Origin: Acaricomes phytoseiuli DSM 14247
Lineage (GTDB): Bacteria > Actinomycetota > Actinomycetes > Actinomycetales > Micrococcaceae
DNA: 42,013 bases
Direction of reading: 5' to 3'
Assembly (NCBI RefSeq): GCF_000376245.1
Contig: NZ_AQXM01000043.1
Span: 1 to 42,013 of the forward strand
In this document: positions 26,723 to 35,247 of the stretch, in pieces
How positions within the stretch are numbered: the first letter of the stretch is position 1
Layout: each line of letters starts with the position of its first letter
The notes under the pieces: model-generated
Databases searched by the model: none
What the model saw: only the letters and a program-made list of their open reading frames with translations
Told to the model about the DNA's origin: nothing
Made by a program: the position numbers and the translations under genes

Positions 26723-26983
26723 CCGGCCGGTATGCGCTATGGCGGCTACGGCGTGCTGCATCTGCGCCGATACCCGCTGCGCTTCCTGATTCTCTTCCCC
26801 CTCGCTGCTCGGCTCCACCAGGAAGCGCACCGTGATCGTGGGAACCCCAGCGGGCACATCGAGGGATTTCGCCTCGACCAAATGCTCTTCGGATACCGCC
26901 GCGGTCGCGGTATCCATGACCGCTTCCGGATCATGACCAGGGCGTAGGCCGGTGATCTGCAGGGCTGCGCGGTAGGAAGGCAT
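26675..26983 (-). CDS. small hypothetical protein
   Basis: This 102-residue protein starts MPSYRAALQITGLRPGHDP, followed by alternating hydrophobic and polar residues (TITVRFLVEP) and a basic C-terminus (RTLRRQRGRW). It has no signal peptide, membrane helix or cysteine. AGGAGG abuts the ATG at 26983, closer than usual. The frame continues upstream for 54 codons to 27145, but that part runs antisense to the DUF1684 gene and lacks the same character. The layout suggests a ferredoxin-like alpha/beta fold, which is only an impression. It is convergent with the pseudouridine synthase gene (48-base overlap) and divergent from the DUF1684 gene. I do not recognise the family. Confidence 0.65.
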   Translation of the reverse strand: MPSYRAALQITGLRPGHDPEAVMDTATAAVSEEHLVEAKSLDVPAGVPTITVRFLVEPSSEGEENQEAQRVSAQMQHAVAAIAHTGRLRTLRRQRGRWLLIG

Positions 26984-27042
26984 CCTCCTAGTCTGCCGTA
27001 CGGCACCCACCAGCACGGCGCGATAGCCGCTACTCTGGGCCT

Positions 27043-27915
27043 GTGGCCGAAGCAGAATCACCCCAGCAAGAACAAGAGCAAAAGCAGAGCCAGCAGCAGT
27101 GGTCCGCTTTCCGCGCCGAACGAGACCGCAGCCTCCCTGCCCCACATGGCTGGCTGAGCCTCACCTCTTTCCAATGGCTGCCGGCGGACTTCGCATCGTT
27201 GGAACTCGTTGCCGGGCTCTGGCGGCAGCATGAGGGCCGCGCGGAAGTCAGGTTCCGGGCAGAGGAAGGGCTCCTGCCACTGGGCCGGGATACCGCTGAA
27301 CCCGGGCGGGAGGGCAGCACGACGCAGACCAGAACAGCAACAGCCTCGCTGGCCGAAGACGAATCCCTGGAATGGTTCCGCTACGGCACGATCGTGATCG
27401 AGCTCGTGCTGCGCGGCGGCCGGTACGGCATCAGGACCAGGGATTCGGCAGCAGCTCTGCTCCGTGACTTCACGCAGGTGCCGGTTTTCCCTTACCAGCA
27501 GGAATGGGCACTCACCGGGCAGTACCGCGCTTATCCGGAGCCAGTTCTGCGCGAGATCGGCACCGCACACGAGCTCGTCCCGGCGCAGGCCGAATTCTGC
27601 GGGGAGCTCACCCTGTGGCTCCCTGAGGAATCAGGACGCCCCGGCGCGGAGGTTGCATTGCTCGCTCAGCCGGGAAGTGACGGCGGCCTGCTGATCAACT
27701 TCGGCGATGCCAGCAACGGGGCCGAAACCGCGGGCTGGCGGTACCTGCGAACAGCGGCTCCGGAGGCTGATGGCAGTGCCGCCATCGTCACCGTCGATTT
27801 CAACTATGCGCTCAACTGGCCCAGCGGGTTCACGCCCTTCGGCACCTGCCCACGGCCAGTTCCGGAGAATATCCTCGATGCACCGGTACGGGCCGGAGAA
27901 CGGCTGATGCGCTAG
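27043..27915 (+). CDS. DUF1684-domain protein
   Basis: This 290-residue cytoplasmic protein starts at GTG 27043. After a Q/E-rich, probably disordered N-terminus of about 20 residues it shows the DUF1684 features in order: HGWLSLTSFQWLP, a central beta-rich part with YGIRTRDSAAALLRDFTQVP, and the closing VDFNYALNWPSGFTPFGTCP with the conserved DFN, asparagine and late cysteine-proline. The family's function is unknown; the fold is beta-rich. It is convergent with, and overlaps by four bases, the acyl-CoA dehydrogenase gene. The annotation as DUF1684 is from motif recognition. Confidence 0.85.
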   Translation: MAEAESPQQEQEQKQSQQQWSAFRAERDRSLPAPHGWLSLTSFQWLPADFASLELVAGLWRQHEGRAEVRFRAEEGLLPLGRDTAEPGREGSTTQTRTATASLAEDESLEWFRYGTIVIELVLRGGRYGIRTRDSAAALLRDFTQVPVFPYQQEWALTGQYRAYPEPVLREIGTAHELVPAQAEFCGELTLWLPEESGRPGAEVALLAQPGSDGGLLINFGDASNGAETAGWRYLRTAAPEADGSAAIVTVDFNYALNWPSGFTPFGTCPRPVPENILDAPVRAGERLMR

Positions 27916-29110
27916 ACGATCGCGCTGAGCCCCGTGATCGCGCGCCCCACGATGAGCGTGTTGATCTCATAGGAGCCCTCGTAGGTGTACATCGCCTCGG
28001 CATCGGCGAAGCACTTGGCCATCCGGTAATCGGTCACGATGCCGTTGCCGCCCAGCAGCGCCCGGCCCAGGGCCACGGTCTCCCGCATTCTTTCCGTGGT
28101 CACGGCCTTGGCGAGAGCCACCTGGTCCATGGAGATCTCAGCCGGCGGCAGCATGGTCAGCTGGGCAATCAATGCCATGGAGGACATCGCATTGCCGAGC
28201 ATTTTCACCAGCTGCGCCTGGACCAGCTGGAACGATGCCAGCGGGCGGCCGAACTGCTGACGTTCTATGACGTATTGCCGGGCGATATCGAAAGCGCCCA
28301 GCTGAGCGCCTACGGCCTGCCAGGCCACCATCATCCGGGAACCCTGCAGCAGCACCTTGGTGTCGTGAAAAGAGTCGATTCCGGCGAAGCGATCCGCCTC
28401 TTCGACCCGGACGTCCGTCAGCTCGATAAGAGCGTTCTGCACCGTGCGCAGGGCGATCTTGTGCTCGATCTTGCTGCGCCGGACCCCGGGCAGGCTGGTA
28501 TCCAGGATGAACCCGCGCACTGAACCATCGGATTCGTCCTGAGCCCAGAGCAGCAGGTAATCGCAGAAGGTGCCGTTGCCGATCCAGCGTTTAGCCCCGT
28601 TGAGCACCCATTCGTCGCCTTCCCGCCGTGCCGTGGTATCCATGCCTCCGGCGACATCCGAGCCGTGCTCGGGCTCGGTGAGCCCGAAGGCGCCCGTGGT
28701 GCGCAGGGCCAGGGCATCGGCGAGGTAGCGCTCCCGCTGCGAGTCGCTGCCGAAACGGTACAGCGATTCGACGAAGAGGTCGTGATGCACCATGAAGAAC
28801 GTGGCGACAGATGCATCCACTCGGGTCATCTCCGCGATGACCAACCCCGCGAACAAGGGGCTGTACCCTTGCTGCAGCGGCGTGGTCAGGCCCAGCCCGG
28901 CAAGATCCGGCAGGATCTGGGACGGGAATTCGGCGTCATTCCACCACTGGATGCAGAAGGGGTCGACATGCTCGGTCAGAAAAGCCCGCTGCTCGGCGAG
29001 CTTACGCTGTTCGAAACCGTTGAGCCGGGACTCGAACTGATAGAAATCAGCACCGGGTAAATCAGCACCGGGCACATCAGATAGATCAGCGCCGGGAAGC
29101 ACCGGGGTGC

Positions 29111-29114
<4 letters not shown>
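27912..29114 (-). CDS. acyl-CoA dehydrogenase
   Basis: This FAD enzyme of 400 residues oxidises an acyl-CoA to the 2-enoyl-CoA and passes electrons to ETF. It shows [14 protein letters not shown] (substrate and FAD contacts), [20 protein letters not shown], and the C-terminal [20 protein letters not shown], where Glu of YEG (about residue 379) is the catalytic base. The YEG position and the [11 protein letters not shown] ending resemble the glutaryl-CoA / short-branched-chain group, but the exact chain cannot be fixed. An unusual N-terminal run repeats the motif PGADL about three times. Its start overlaps the SDR stop by four bases, so both are translated from one message. Confidence 0.93.
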
Positions 29115-29908
<794 letters not shown>

Positions 29909-29939
29909 GGCTCCTCCTCATTGAGATTGAGACAATGTT

Positions 29940-29952
29940 CCAGAAGTTCTGG
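29940..29952. promoter_or_regulatory. 13-base palindrome upstream of the SDR/acyl-CoA dehydrogenase operon
   Basis: CCAGAAGTTCTGG consists of two perfect 6-base arms around one base. It lies 32 bases before the SDR start, where a repressor of the operon would bind. The arms resemble the short symmetrical half-sites used by TetR-type regulators of fatty-acid genes, but no regulator gene is in the window and the 202-base spacer shows no other clear signal. Confidence 0.35.
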
Positions 29953-30110
29953 CAGCCGCCTGATGTTAATGAATACTAATTGGAATCCGGCAGCTGAGAA
30001 GCCCCTGCCCGCAGAAACTTGTCCGAAGAACTCCGGCACGCCCGCAACACCCCGGCTGTCGCTGCCCGATTCGGCGCAGCCCCGGCGTCCTGCGGGCATA
30101 GTCTGGATGG

Positions 30111-31196
30111 GTGCAGCAATCCAGGACCTCGGCCGCGGAATGGGCTCGCCGTGCCGCCATCGCAGAGAATGCCGTGAACCATCGCTTCGGGCACCGGGTG
30201 CTGGGGCTTCCCAACACCTGGCTCGGCCGGACCAGTGCCGGAGCAGCTGGCCTCACAACCAGGCTCCGGGAGTGGAACTATTGGTGGCAGGCCCATTACC
30301 TGGACTGTCTGATCGATGCGCAATGGCGCCGAAGTATTGCCGGAGAAGCCGTGGACCTCAGCCGGGCGCGTGCACTGCTGCGTGGTATCAGGCTGCGGAA
30401 CTTCTTCGTGCTAGTCAACAGTTTCTACGACGATATGGCCTGGCTGGCCCTCGCCGTGGACCGGGCGCAGCAGCTTTCCCGGGCCGCCCGCGGCCGCGAT
30501 TTCCGGGGCTCCCGCCGCGTGCACCGAAGCCTGGGCAGACAACTGCACCAAGCCCTGAGCGATGAACTGGGCGGCGGCATCTACTGGTCGAAGAAACGCG
30601 ATTACAAGAACACCGCGGCCAATGGGCCGGCAGCGCTGTACTTCGCCAGAACCGGCGATGAAGAGCGCGCTCAGGAGATCCTCGACTGGCTGCATGAGCG
30701 GTTATGGGATGCGGAACCGGGTGTCTATGTCGATGGCCTTCACCTGCGCCAGGATGGTCCGGAACGGGAGGGCACGGTCTGGAGCTACAACCAGGGGCCC
30801 GTGCTCGGAGCACTGCTGGAGCTGGCCGATCATGCGGGCAACCTGGAACGAGCGGCTGAACTGATCGCGGGCATCTCCTCCGGACTCACCGAGAACGGAA
30901 TGGTCCGTTTGCACGGCGACGGGGATCGTGGCCTGTTCACCGGAATCCTGCTGCGATACCTCGCCTTGGCTGCCCGGCATGACGGACTGCCCGAGCCGAG
31001 CCGCGCCCTAGCGCATCAGCTGGTGCTGAGCACCGCGGAACAGCTCTGGACCTCTGGCTCGGCGCAGAATGTGTTCACGGAGGATCTTCAGCTGAGTGCG
31101 GCGAAGTGCTTTCCGCCGGGGCGCCCGGTGGGGCTGTCCGGTCAGCTTCAGGCGTGGATGGCCTTCGAGTCAGCCCATCGGCTGCAGCTGGTCTGA
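30111..31196 (+). CDS. glycoside hydrolase family 76-like protein (alpha-1,6-mannanase type)
   Basis: This 361-residue (alpha/alpha)6-barrel enzyme resembles GH76. The paired catalytic aspartates appear in NSFYDDMAWLALA (residues 107-108), followed by the family strip KKRDYKNTAANGPAALYFAR and the SYNQGPVLGALLELAD motif. GH76 enzymes cut alpha-1,6-mannan backbones. No signal peptide precedes the domain (start GTG 30111, MQQSRTSAAEWARR), which is unusual for a polysaccharide hydrolase and suggests an intracellular role on short manno-oligosaccharides or on a cell glycolipid. Its 3' end overlaps the convergent PAP2 gene by 122 bases. The start is not backed by a strong ribosome-binding site. Confidence 0.87.
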   Translation: MQQSRTSAAEWARRAAIAENAVNHRFGHRVLGLPNTWLGRTSAGAAGLTTRLREWNYWWQAHYLDCLIDAQWRRSIAGEAVDLSRARALLRGIRLRNFFVLVNSFYDDMAWLALAVDRAQQLSRAARGRDFRGSRRVHRSLGRQLHQALSDELGGGIYWSKKRDYKNTAANGPAALYFARTGDEERAQEILDWLHERLWDAEPGVYVDGLHLRQDGPEREGTVWSYNQGPVLGALLELADHAGNLERAAELIAGISSGLTENGMVRLHGDGDRGLFTGILLRYLALAARHDGLPEPSRALAHQLVLSTAEQLWTSGSAQNVFTEDLQLSAAKCFPPGRPVGLSGQLQAWMAFESAHRLQLV

Positions 31197-31860
31197 ATCT
31201 GTCCGCGATCACCACTAAACCCATGATGGCCACCGCCAGGAAGCCTGATGCAGCGAGATCCGAAAGCCAGTGATAACCCAGGTAAAGCCGACTGATGGCG
31301 ACCAGGGCGGTGCCGATGATGGCGCCGGCGATCAGCCAGAAGGCCCGGGCCCGAGTGCTTGTGCGACTGAGCAGCAGATAGGCGAGGGCGGCGAAGAACA
31401 CCGCGGCGGCGAGCGCGTGACCGGAGGGGAAGGACGGGCTGCCCAAGGGGCCTAGCAGCATCTCCGCACTGGGCGGCCGGTGCCGTTGCACAGCGTGTTT
31501 GAGCGAGGTGGAGACTGCTACGACGGTGAGCATGGCCAGCGCCAGTAGCAGCGGGCGCCACCATTGCCTGCCGAGGAAGCCCCACGCGAGAGTCACCACG
31601 ATCACGATGAGTGTCAGCCAGAACGGGGCCGCCGCGGTGGTGATGATCGCCAGTACCGCAGTGAGCCAGGGCGTCCGGAGGCTGATCGCCCAGGCGTGTG
31701 CGGAAGGGTCCAAGGCAGAGAGCCCGGTGCCGTTGCGCATGGTGTCCAGAACCCAGAGGAAACCGGCCACTCCGAAGATCACGAGCAGCACTGGCACCCG
31801 CAGCCGGGCGATCACAGTGCGTTCCGGTCCGCGTAGAGTGGGAGAAGGGCTGATGGGCAT
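31075..31860 (-). CDS. PAP2-family phosphatase, membrane-bound
   Basis: This 261-residue integral membrane phosphatase has about six hydrophobic helices. The three PAP2 motifs are intact: KHAVQRHRPP, SFPSGHALA and SRLYLGYHWLSD, giving the Arg, His and Asp needed for catalysis at the outer face. Likely substrates are undecaprenyl diphosphate or phosphatidic acid. ATG 31860 has GAGGAGA upstream; the longer frame from 31908 is not needed. The last 40 or so residues are a disordered tail rich in P, T, S and A that overlaps the GH76 gene by 122 bases in convergent orientation. Either the tail is dispensable or both frames are used there. Confidence 0.93.
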   Translation of the reverse strand: MPISPSPTLRGPERTVIARLRVPVLLVIFGVAGFLWVLDTMRNGTGLSALDPSAHAWAISLRTPWLTAVLAIITTAAAPFWLTLIVIVVTLAWGFLGRQWWRPLLLALAMLTVVAVSTSLKHAVQRHRPPSAEMLLGPLGSPSFPSGHALAAAVFFAALAYLLLSRTSTRARAFWLIAGAIIGTALVAISRLYLGYHWLSDLAASGFLAVAIMGLVVIADRFRPAAADGLTRRPSTPEADRTAPPGAPAESTSPHSAEDPP

Positions 31861-31965
31861 CACCGTCGATTCTCCTCGCTTTAGCTGAGCGAGGGCTATG
31901 CGGCACACCGTTCATTCAGGCCGGGATCCTTCGCATGCTGACCGGAATCAGGTAAAACTAAGACC

Positions 31966-32508
31966 ATGGCTGTTCGCACCCCGGATCCGTACCCTGGCTG
32001 GCTCTCCGATGAGGATCTCTATGAAGCGCGGAGCCGCTTGCCCATGGTCTATGTCGAGGCCGTGCCGGTACGGCTGGATCCACTCGGATTCGTCACGGAG
32101 GTAGGCCTGCTGCTCCAGGTCGACGATGACGGCTCGATGATCCGATCACTGGTCTCCGGCCGGGTGCTCTACCGGGAAACCGTCCGGGCTGCGCTGCTGC
32201 GGCACCTGGAGAAAGATCTTGGGCCGCTGGCCCTGCCGCAATTGCCGATCAGCCCGGTGCCTTTCACGGTGGCCGAATACTTCCCTTCGCCTTCGCAGAC
32301 CGGGTTGACCGATGAGCGCCAACACGCAGTGGCGCTGGCTTATGTGATTCCGGTGACCGGGGAATGCAATCCCCGCCAAGATGCCCTGGAGCTCACCTGG
32401 ATGAGCCCACAGGATGTACTCAGCCCCTTCGTGCAGGGAGAGTTCGCCGGCGGACGGGGCGAGCTGGTGCGCCAGGCCCTGGCCTTCAGCGGCGTTCGGG
32501 GGGACTAG
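31966..32508 (+). CDS. NUDIX-fold protein (DUF4916-like)
   Basis: This 180-residue protein has a NUDIX-like core. The NUDIX box region reads GRVLYRETVRAALLRHLEKD, where the usual REUxEE is replaced by RHLEKD, so two of the catalytic glutamates are missing or changed. Classical pyrophosphohydrolase activity is therefore doubtful. The protein starts MAVRTPDPYPGWLSDEDLY, typical of the actinobacterial DUF4916 group, and carries no signal peptide. It lies four bases upstream of tgt, so the two genes are translated together. Whether it serves queuosine metabolism is not known. The spacer to the divergent PAP2 gene is about 100 bases and holds both promoters. Confidence 0.85.
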   Translation: MAVRTPDPYPGWLSDEDLYEARSRLPMVYVEAVPVRLDPLGFVTEVGLLLQVDDDGSMIRSLVSGRVLYRETVRAALLRHLEKDLGPLALPQLPISPVPFTVAEYFPSPSQTGLTDERQHAVALAYVIPVTGECNPRQDALELTWMSPQDVLSPFVQGEFAGGRGELVRQALAFSGVRGD

Positions 32509-32512
32509 CCGG

Positions 32513-33787
32513 GTGATTGCAGGAGATTTCAGGTTCCGCGTCGGTACCAGGCTCCGGGAGAGCGGTTCGGGCAGCGAGGCCGAGTTGCTGGGCAGAACCG
32601 GCACTATCAGCACCCCGCATGGCATCATCCAGACCCCGGCCTTCGTTCCCGTGGGCACCAAGGCTACGGTCAAAGCCGTGCTTCCCGAGTCCATGGCCGA
32701 GGTGGGCTCACAGGCGCTGCTCGCCAACGCCTATCATCTCTACCTGCAGCCGGGCCCGGATATCGTCGATGAAGCCGGCGGCCTCGGCTCTTTCATGAAC
32801 TGGCCGGGGCCGACCTTCACCGACTCGGGCGGCTTCCAGGTGATGAGCCTGGGCTCGGGGTTCAAGAAAATCATCGATATGGGCGCGGCAGCCACGGCCG
32901 GGGATGGCGCGGTGGCGCCGGGGCGCGAGCGCCTGGCACATATCGACGATGACGGCGTGTGGTTTAAGTCCCATCTGGATGGCAGCCGGCATCGTTTCAG
33001 CCCGGAAGTCTCCATGCAGGTGCAGCATCAACTCGGCGCCGATGTCATGTTCGCTTTCGATGAGCTGACCACCTTGCATAACTCCCGGGGCTATCAGGAA
33101 GAAGCCCTGGAGCGCACCAGGCTCTGGGCCGAGCGCTGCCTGGTGGAGCACGACAGGCTCACCGTGGAGCGCTCCGAGAAGCCGTATCAGGCGCTTTTCG
33201 GGGTGATCCAGGGAGCGCAATACGAAGATCTCCGGCGCAAAGCCTGCCGTGATCTCGCCGCGATGGCGGTTCCGGCGGAAACTGCCACTTCCGGCGAGCA
33301 GGGGCGCAGCTTCGACGGCTTCGGGCTGGGTGGAGCTCTGGAGAAGCAAAATCTGGGCACCATCGTGCGCTGGTGCTGCGAAGAGCTGCCGGAAGACAAA
33401 CCGAAGCACTTGCTGGGCATCTCCGAACCGGATGATATCTTCACCGCCATTGAGAACGGCGCGGACACTTTCGATTGCGTCTCGCCCACCCGGGTGGCCC
33501 GGAACTCGGCCTTCTACACCCCCCGGGGCCGGAAGAACCTTTCCAACGCCAGGTACAAAAGGGACTTCGCCCCGCTCATGGACGGCTGCGACTGCTACAC
33601 CTGCACGCATTACACCAGAGCCTATATTCACCACCTGTACCGGGCGAAGGAGATGGTCTCCGCGACGCTCATCTCGATCCATAACGAGCGTTTCGTGATC
33701 CGACTGGTCGATCAGGCTCGGGAGGCCATCACCGCGGGAGATTTCGCCGACTACAAAGCCGAAACCCTGGGCGCTTACTACGGTTGA
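32513..33787 (+). CDS. tgt: tRNA-guanine(34) transglycosylase
   Basis: The enzyme exchanges guanine-34 for preQ1 (or queuine) in tRNAs for His, Asp, Asn and Tyr. The 424-residue protein begins at GTG 32513 (VIAGDFRFRVG) with a run of G about eight bases upstream. The catalytic base Asp is in FTDSGGFQVMSLGSG and the nucleophile Asp is in FDCVSPTRVARNSAFYTP. The zinc site CDCYTCTHYTRAYIHH supplies three Cys and one His. The frame is open about 33 codons further upstream, but that is the other-frame reading of the NUDIX gene. It faces a YhhQ-type queuosine-precursor transporter with a 10-base overlap, which points to salvage of the base from outside. Confidence 0.96.
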   Translation: MIAGDFRFRVGTRLRESGSGSEAELLGRTGTISTPHGIIQTPAFVPVGTKATVKAVLPESMAEVGSQALLANAYHLYLQPGPDIVDEAGGLGSFMNWPGPTFTDSGGFQVMSLGSGFKKIIDMGAAATAGDGAVAPGRERLAHIDDDGVWFKSHLDGSRHRFSPEVSMQVQHQLGADVMFAFDELTTLHNSRGYQEEALERTRLWAERCLVEHDRLTVERSEKPYQALFGVIQGAQYEDLRRKACRDLAAMAVPAETATSGEQGRSFDGFGLGGALEKQNLGTIVRWCCEELPEDKPKHLLGISEPDDIFTAIENGADTFDCVSPTRVARNSAFYTPRGRKNLSNARYKRDFAPLMDGCDCYTCTHYTRAYIHHLYRAKEMVSATLISIHNERFVIRLVDQAREAITAGDFADYKAETLGAYYG

Positions 33788-34488
33788 GTCGAAGGCGGGG
33801 TGCTTGCAACCTCTGCCGCATAACCTGGTTCCCGGCGTTTGATCCAGCCGATGAACACCGCGGTCACCGGGATGAGGGCATATTGCAGGGTCACCTTGTA
33901 CACGAAGCCGACAATCAAGTAGTTAAGGAAATCCGGTGCCCCGGTGATCCCGATCACGGGGGCGGCGACAGCGCAGAAGATCAGCGTGTCCACGAACTGG
34001 CCCAACCCCGAGGAGCCCAGCAGCCGCAGCCATAGGCGCCGTTCGCCCTGACGCGCTTTGAGTCGCACCACGATCTGCGAGTTGATGAGCTGACCGGCCA
34101 GGAACGCCAGCAGGGATCCCAGCACGAGCTGCGGCACCGGGCCGAGGACGGTTTCTAACGCAGCTTGCTTCTCCCGGCCGAACTCGTCGTCGAACCCCGG
34201 CAGGATGATGATGATCCAGTAGCAGACCGAGGCGAAAGCCGACATGGCGAATGACGTCAGAATGGCCTTGCGCGCCGCCTTGAAGCCGTAGACCTCGCTG
34301 ATCACATCACCGAGGATGTAGGCGAAAGGGAAGAGGAAGAACCCGCCATCGGTGATGATGGGGCCGAACTGCACGCCCTTGGCTGCCCCGATGCCGGAGA
34401 GCACCACGATCACCGCCATGGTCGCCAGGAGAACCCCGTAGTAGCGGCTTCCGAGTTCAGCGAACCTCGGGGTCGTCTTGGTGTTCAC
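33778..34488 (-). CDS. yhhQ: queuosine precursor transporter (YhhQ/QPTR family)
   Basis: This 236-residue membrane protein has about six hydrophobic segments and the family motif FPFAYILGDVISEVYGFKAARKA (shown in parts: FPFAYILGDVISEVYG, then FKAARKA). A later QLINSQIVVRLKAR and LGQFVDTLIFC also fit. The family imports preQ0/preQ1 or queuine. GTG 34488 (VNTKTTPRFAEL) is chosen because membrane-protein sequence starts there; GAGG lies about 11 bases upstream. The open frame to 34647 is not convincing. It is convergent with tgt. No preQ0/preQ1 synthesis genes are in the window, and I found no preQ1 riboswitch in its leader. A 14-base repeat array lies about 80 bases upstream. Confidence 0.92.
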   Translation of the reverse strand: MNTKTTPRFAELGSRYYGVLLATMAVIVVLSGIGAAKGVQFGPIITDGGFFLFPFAYILGDVISEVYGFKAARKAILTSFAMSAFASVCYWIIIILPGFDDEFGREKQAALETVLGPVPQLVLGSLLAFLAGQLINSQIVVRLKARQGERRLWLRLLGSSGLGQFVDTLIFCAVAAPVIGITGAPDFLNYLIVGFVYKVTLQYALIPVTAVFIGWIKRREPGYAAEVASTPPSTQP

Positions 34489-34569
34489 CCTGTACCGCGC
34501 CTCATTTCCCTGATTCGTGAGTGCTATGCGCCGCAAGAGCGCCGGCTGCCATTCTACCGAGCGGCTCAC

Positions 34570-34610
34570 GATTCGGAGCCCCGATTTCGGAGCCCCGATT
34601 TCGGAGCCCC
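34570..34610. repeat. three tandem copies of a 14-base unit
   Basis: The unit GATTTCGGAGCCCC occurs at 34583-34596 and 34597-34610. A 13-base version lacking one T occurs at 34570-34582. It lies upstream of yhhQ. The copies may be slippage products or regulator sites. Confidence 0.75.
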
Positions 34611-34891
34611 GGGAAAATATACCGTCCGCGCTTCCCTTGGGCAGCACCGACCGGATCTCTTGTATAAAGCAGCCGGATATATATTTATTAGCCTATCGGT
34701 TAATAATTAACGCCCCGTATAGCTGGGTGGCCATAAAAGATATTTAGAAAATTTCAGACCACCGCGAAAAATTATTAGTACTCGTAAGTAACCTGATTCG
34801 AGCCGTCTGAGAGCGAACCCCTGGCAGCAGTCTTCGAGGCTCCGGAACCCTGATTCCCAAACACTCGAACCCTTCAAATATCAATGATTCC

Positions 34892-34907
34892 AGTGACCCA
34901 AGTCACT
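34892..34907. promoter_or_regulatory. CRP/GlxR-like palindrome
   Basis: AGTGACCCAAGTCACT has perfect 5-base arms AGTGA/TCACT around 6 bases, close to the TGTGA-N6-TCACA consensus of CRP-type regulators. It lies about 340 bases before the surface protein gene and about 400 before yhhQ, so it is rather far from either start. A single site could be chance. Confidence 0.35.
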
Positions 34908-35020
34908 TTTCGGGCCTGGCTCCGGCCCACTGATTGAACGCCGAAAAATACCATTGGCCGAAATTTATAACCGATCGTCGCGACTCAGAACTTTGCTGTC
35001 TCAAATGTTTTCTTAACTTC

Positions 35021-35056
35021 GTTGCCAGCATTATTCATCAGGAATAGTCTGGCAAC
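35021..35056. repeat. inverted repeat abutting the solitary IS end
   Basis: GTTGCCAG at 35021-35028 pairs perfectly with CTGGCAAC at 35049-35056 over a 20-base loop. The second arm ends exactly where the IS-like sequence begins, so the element may have landed beside a hairpin. Confidence 0.5.
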
Positions 35057-35089
35057 GGGTCTGCCCCGGGTTTGGTTGACAGTTGGGGT
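35057..35089 (+). mobile_element. solitary IS end (remnant of the flanking IS3-type element or a relative)
   Basis: This 33-base stretch matches the terminal sequence of both end copies with one mismatch (C for T at the eighth base). The similarity stops after it: the following bases do not resemble the transposase 3' end of the other copies. It is therefore either the opposite end of the element or a remnant after deletion. It contains TTGACA (35076-35081) pointing toward the surface protein gene. A TATG-like -10 lies roughly 17 to 19 bases further on. Confidence 0.7.
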
Positions 35090-35247
35090 CAGGTGTGCTC
35101 TATGGCCTGTCGCACGTATCAAGGACCGGAATGCAGGTCGTCAAGTTTCTTGGCTATGCGGAATTCTCGGATGAGGCATAACGAGTGATGCGGCGGGCGC
35201 TGGACCATGGAGTACCTAGAACTGCACGATAGATTCGAGGGAAGAAC

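Larger units (their letters stand above)
34489..35247. other. 759-base non-coding stretch between yhhQ and the surface protein gene
   Basis: No supported gene is present. The part from about 34670 to 34790 is clearly richer in A and T than the rest of the window. In order, the stretch holds: the yhhQ leader; a 14-base tandem repeat (34570-34610); the AT-rich part with several TATA-like hexamers; a CRP-type palindrome (34892-34907); a hairpin (35021-35056); a solitary IS end (35057-35089); and 158 unassigned bases before the surface protein gene. The GTG at 35248 has GAGGGAAG at a good distance upstream. The size and low GC suggest insertion or decay here. Confidence 0.7.

Noticed and set aside
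32708-33682. 324-codon minus-strand frame
   Set aside because: It is the shadow of tgt, whose catalytic residues and zinc site are all present on the plus strand.
34489-34720. preQ1 riboswitch upstream of yhhQ
   Set aside because: I looked for a compact stem-loop with a C-rich and A-rich tail in the minus-strand leader and found no convincing match.
35090-35247. Transposase OrfA remnant after the solitary IS end
   Set aside because: No frame here reads convincingly like an IS3 OrfA; short matches such as ALDHGVP are too brief to call.
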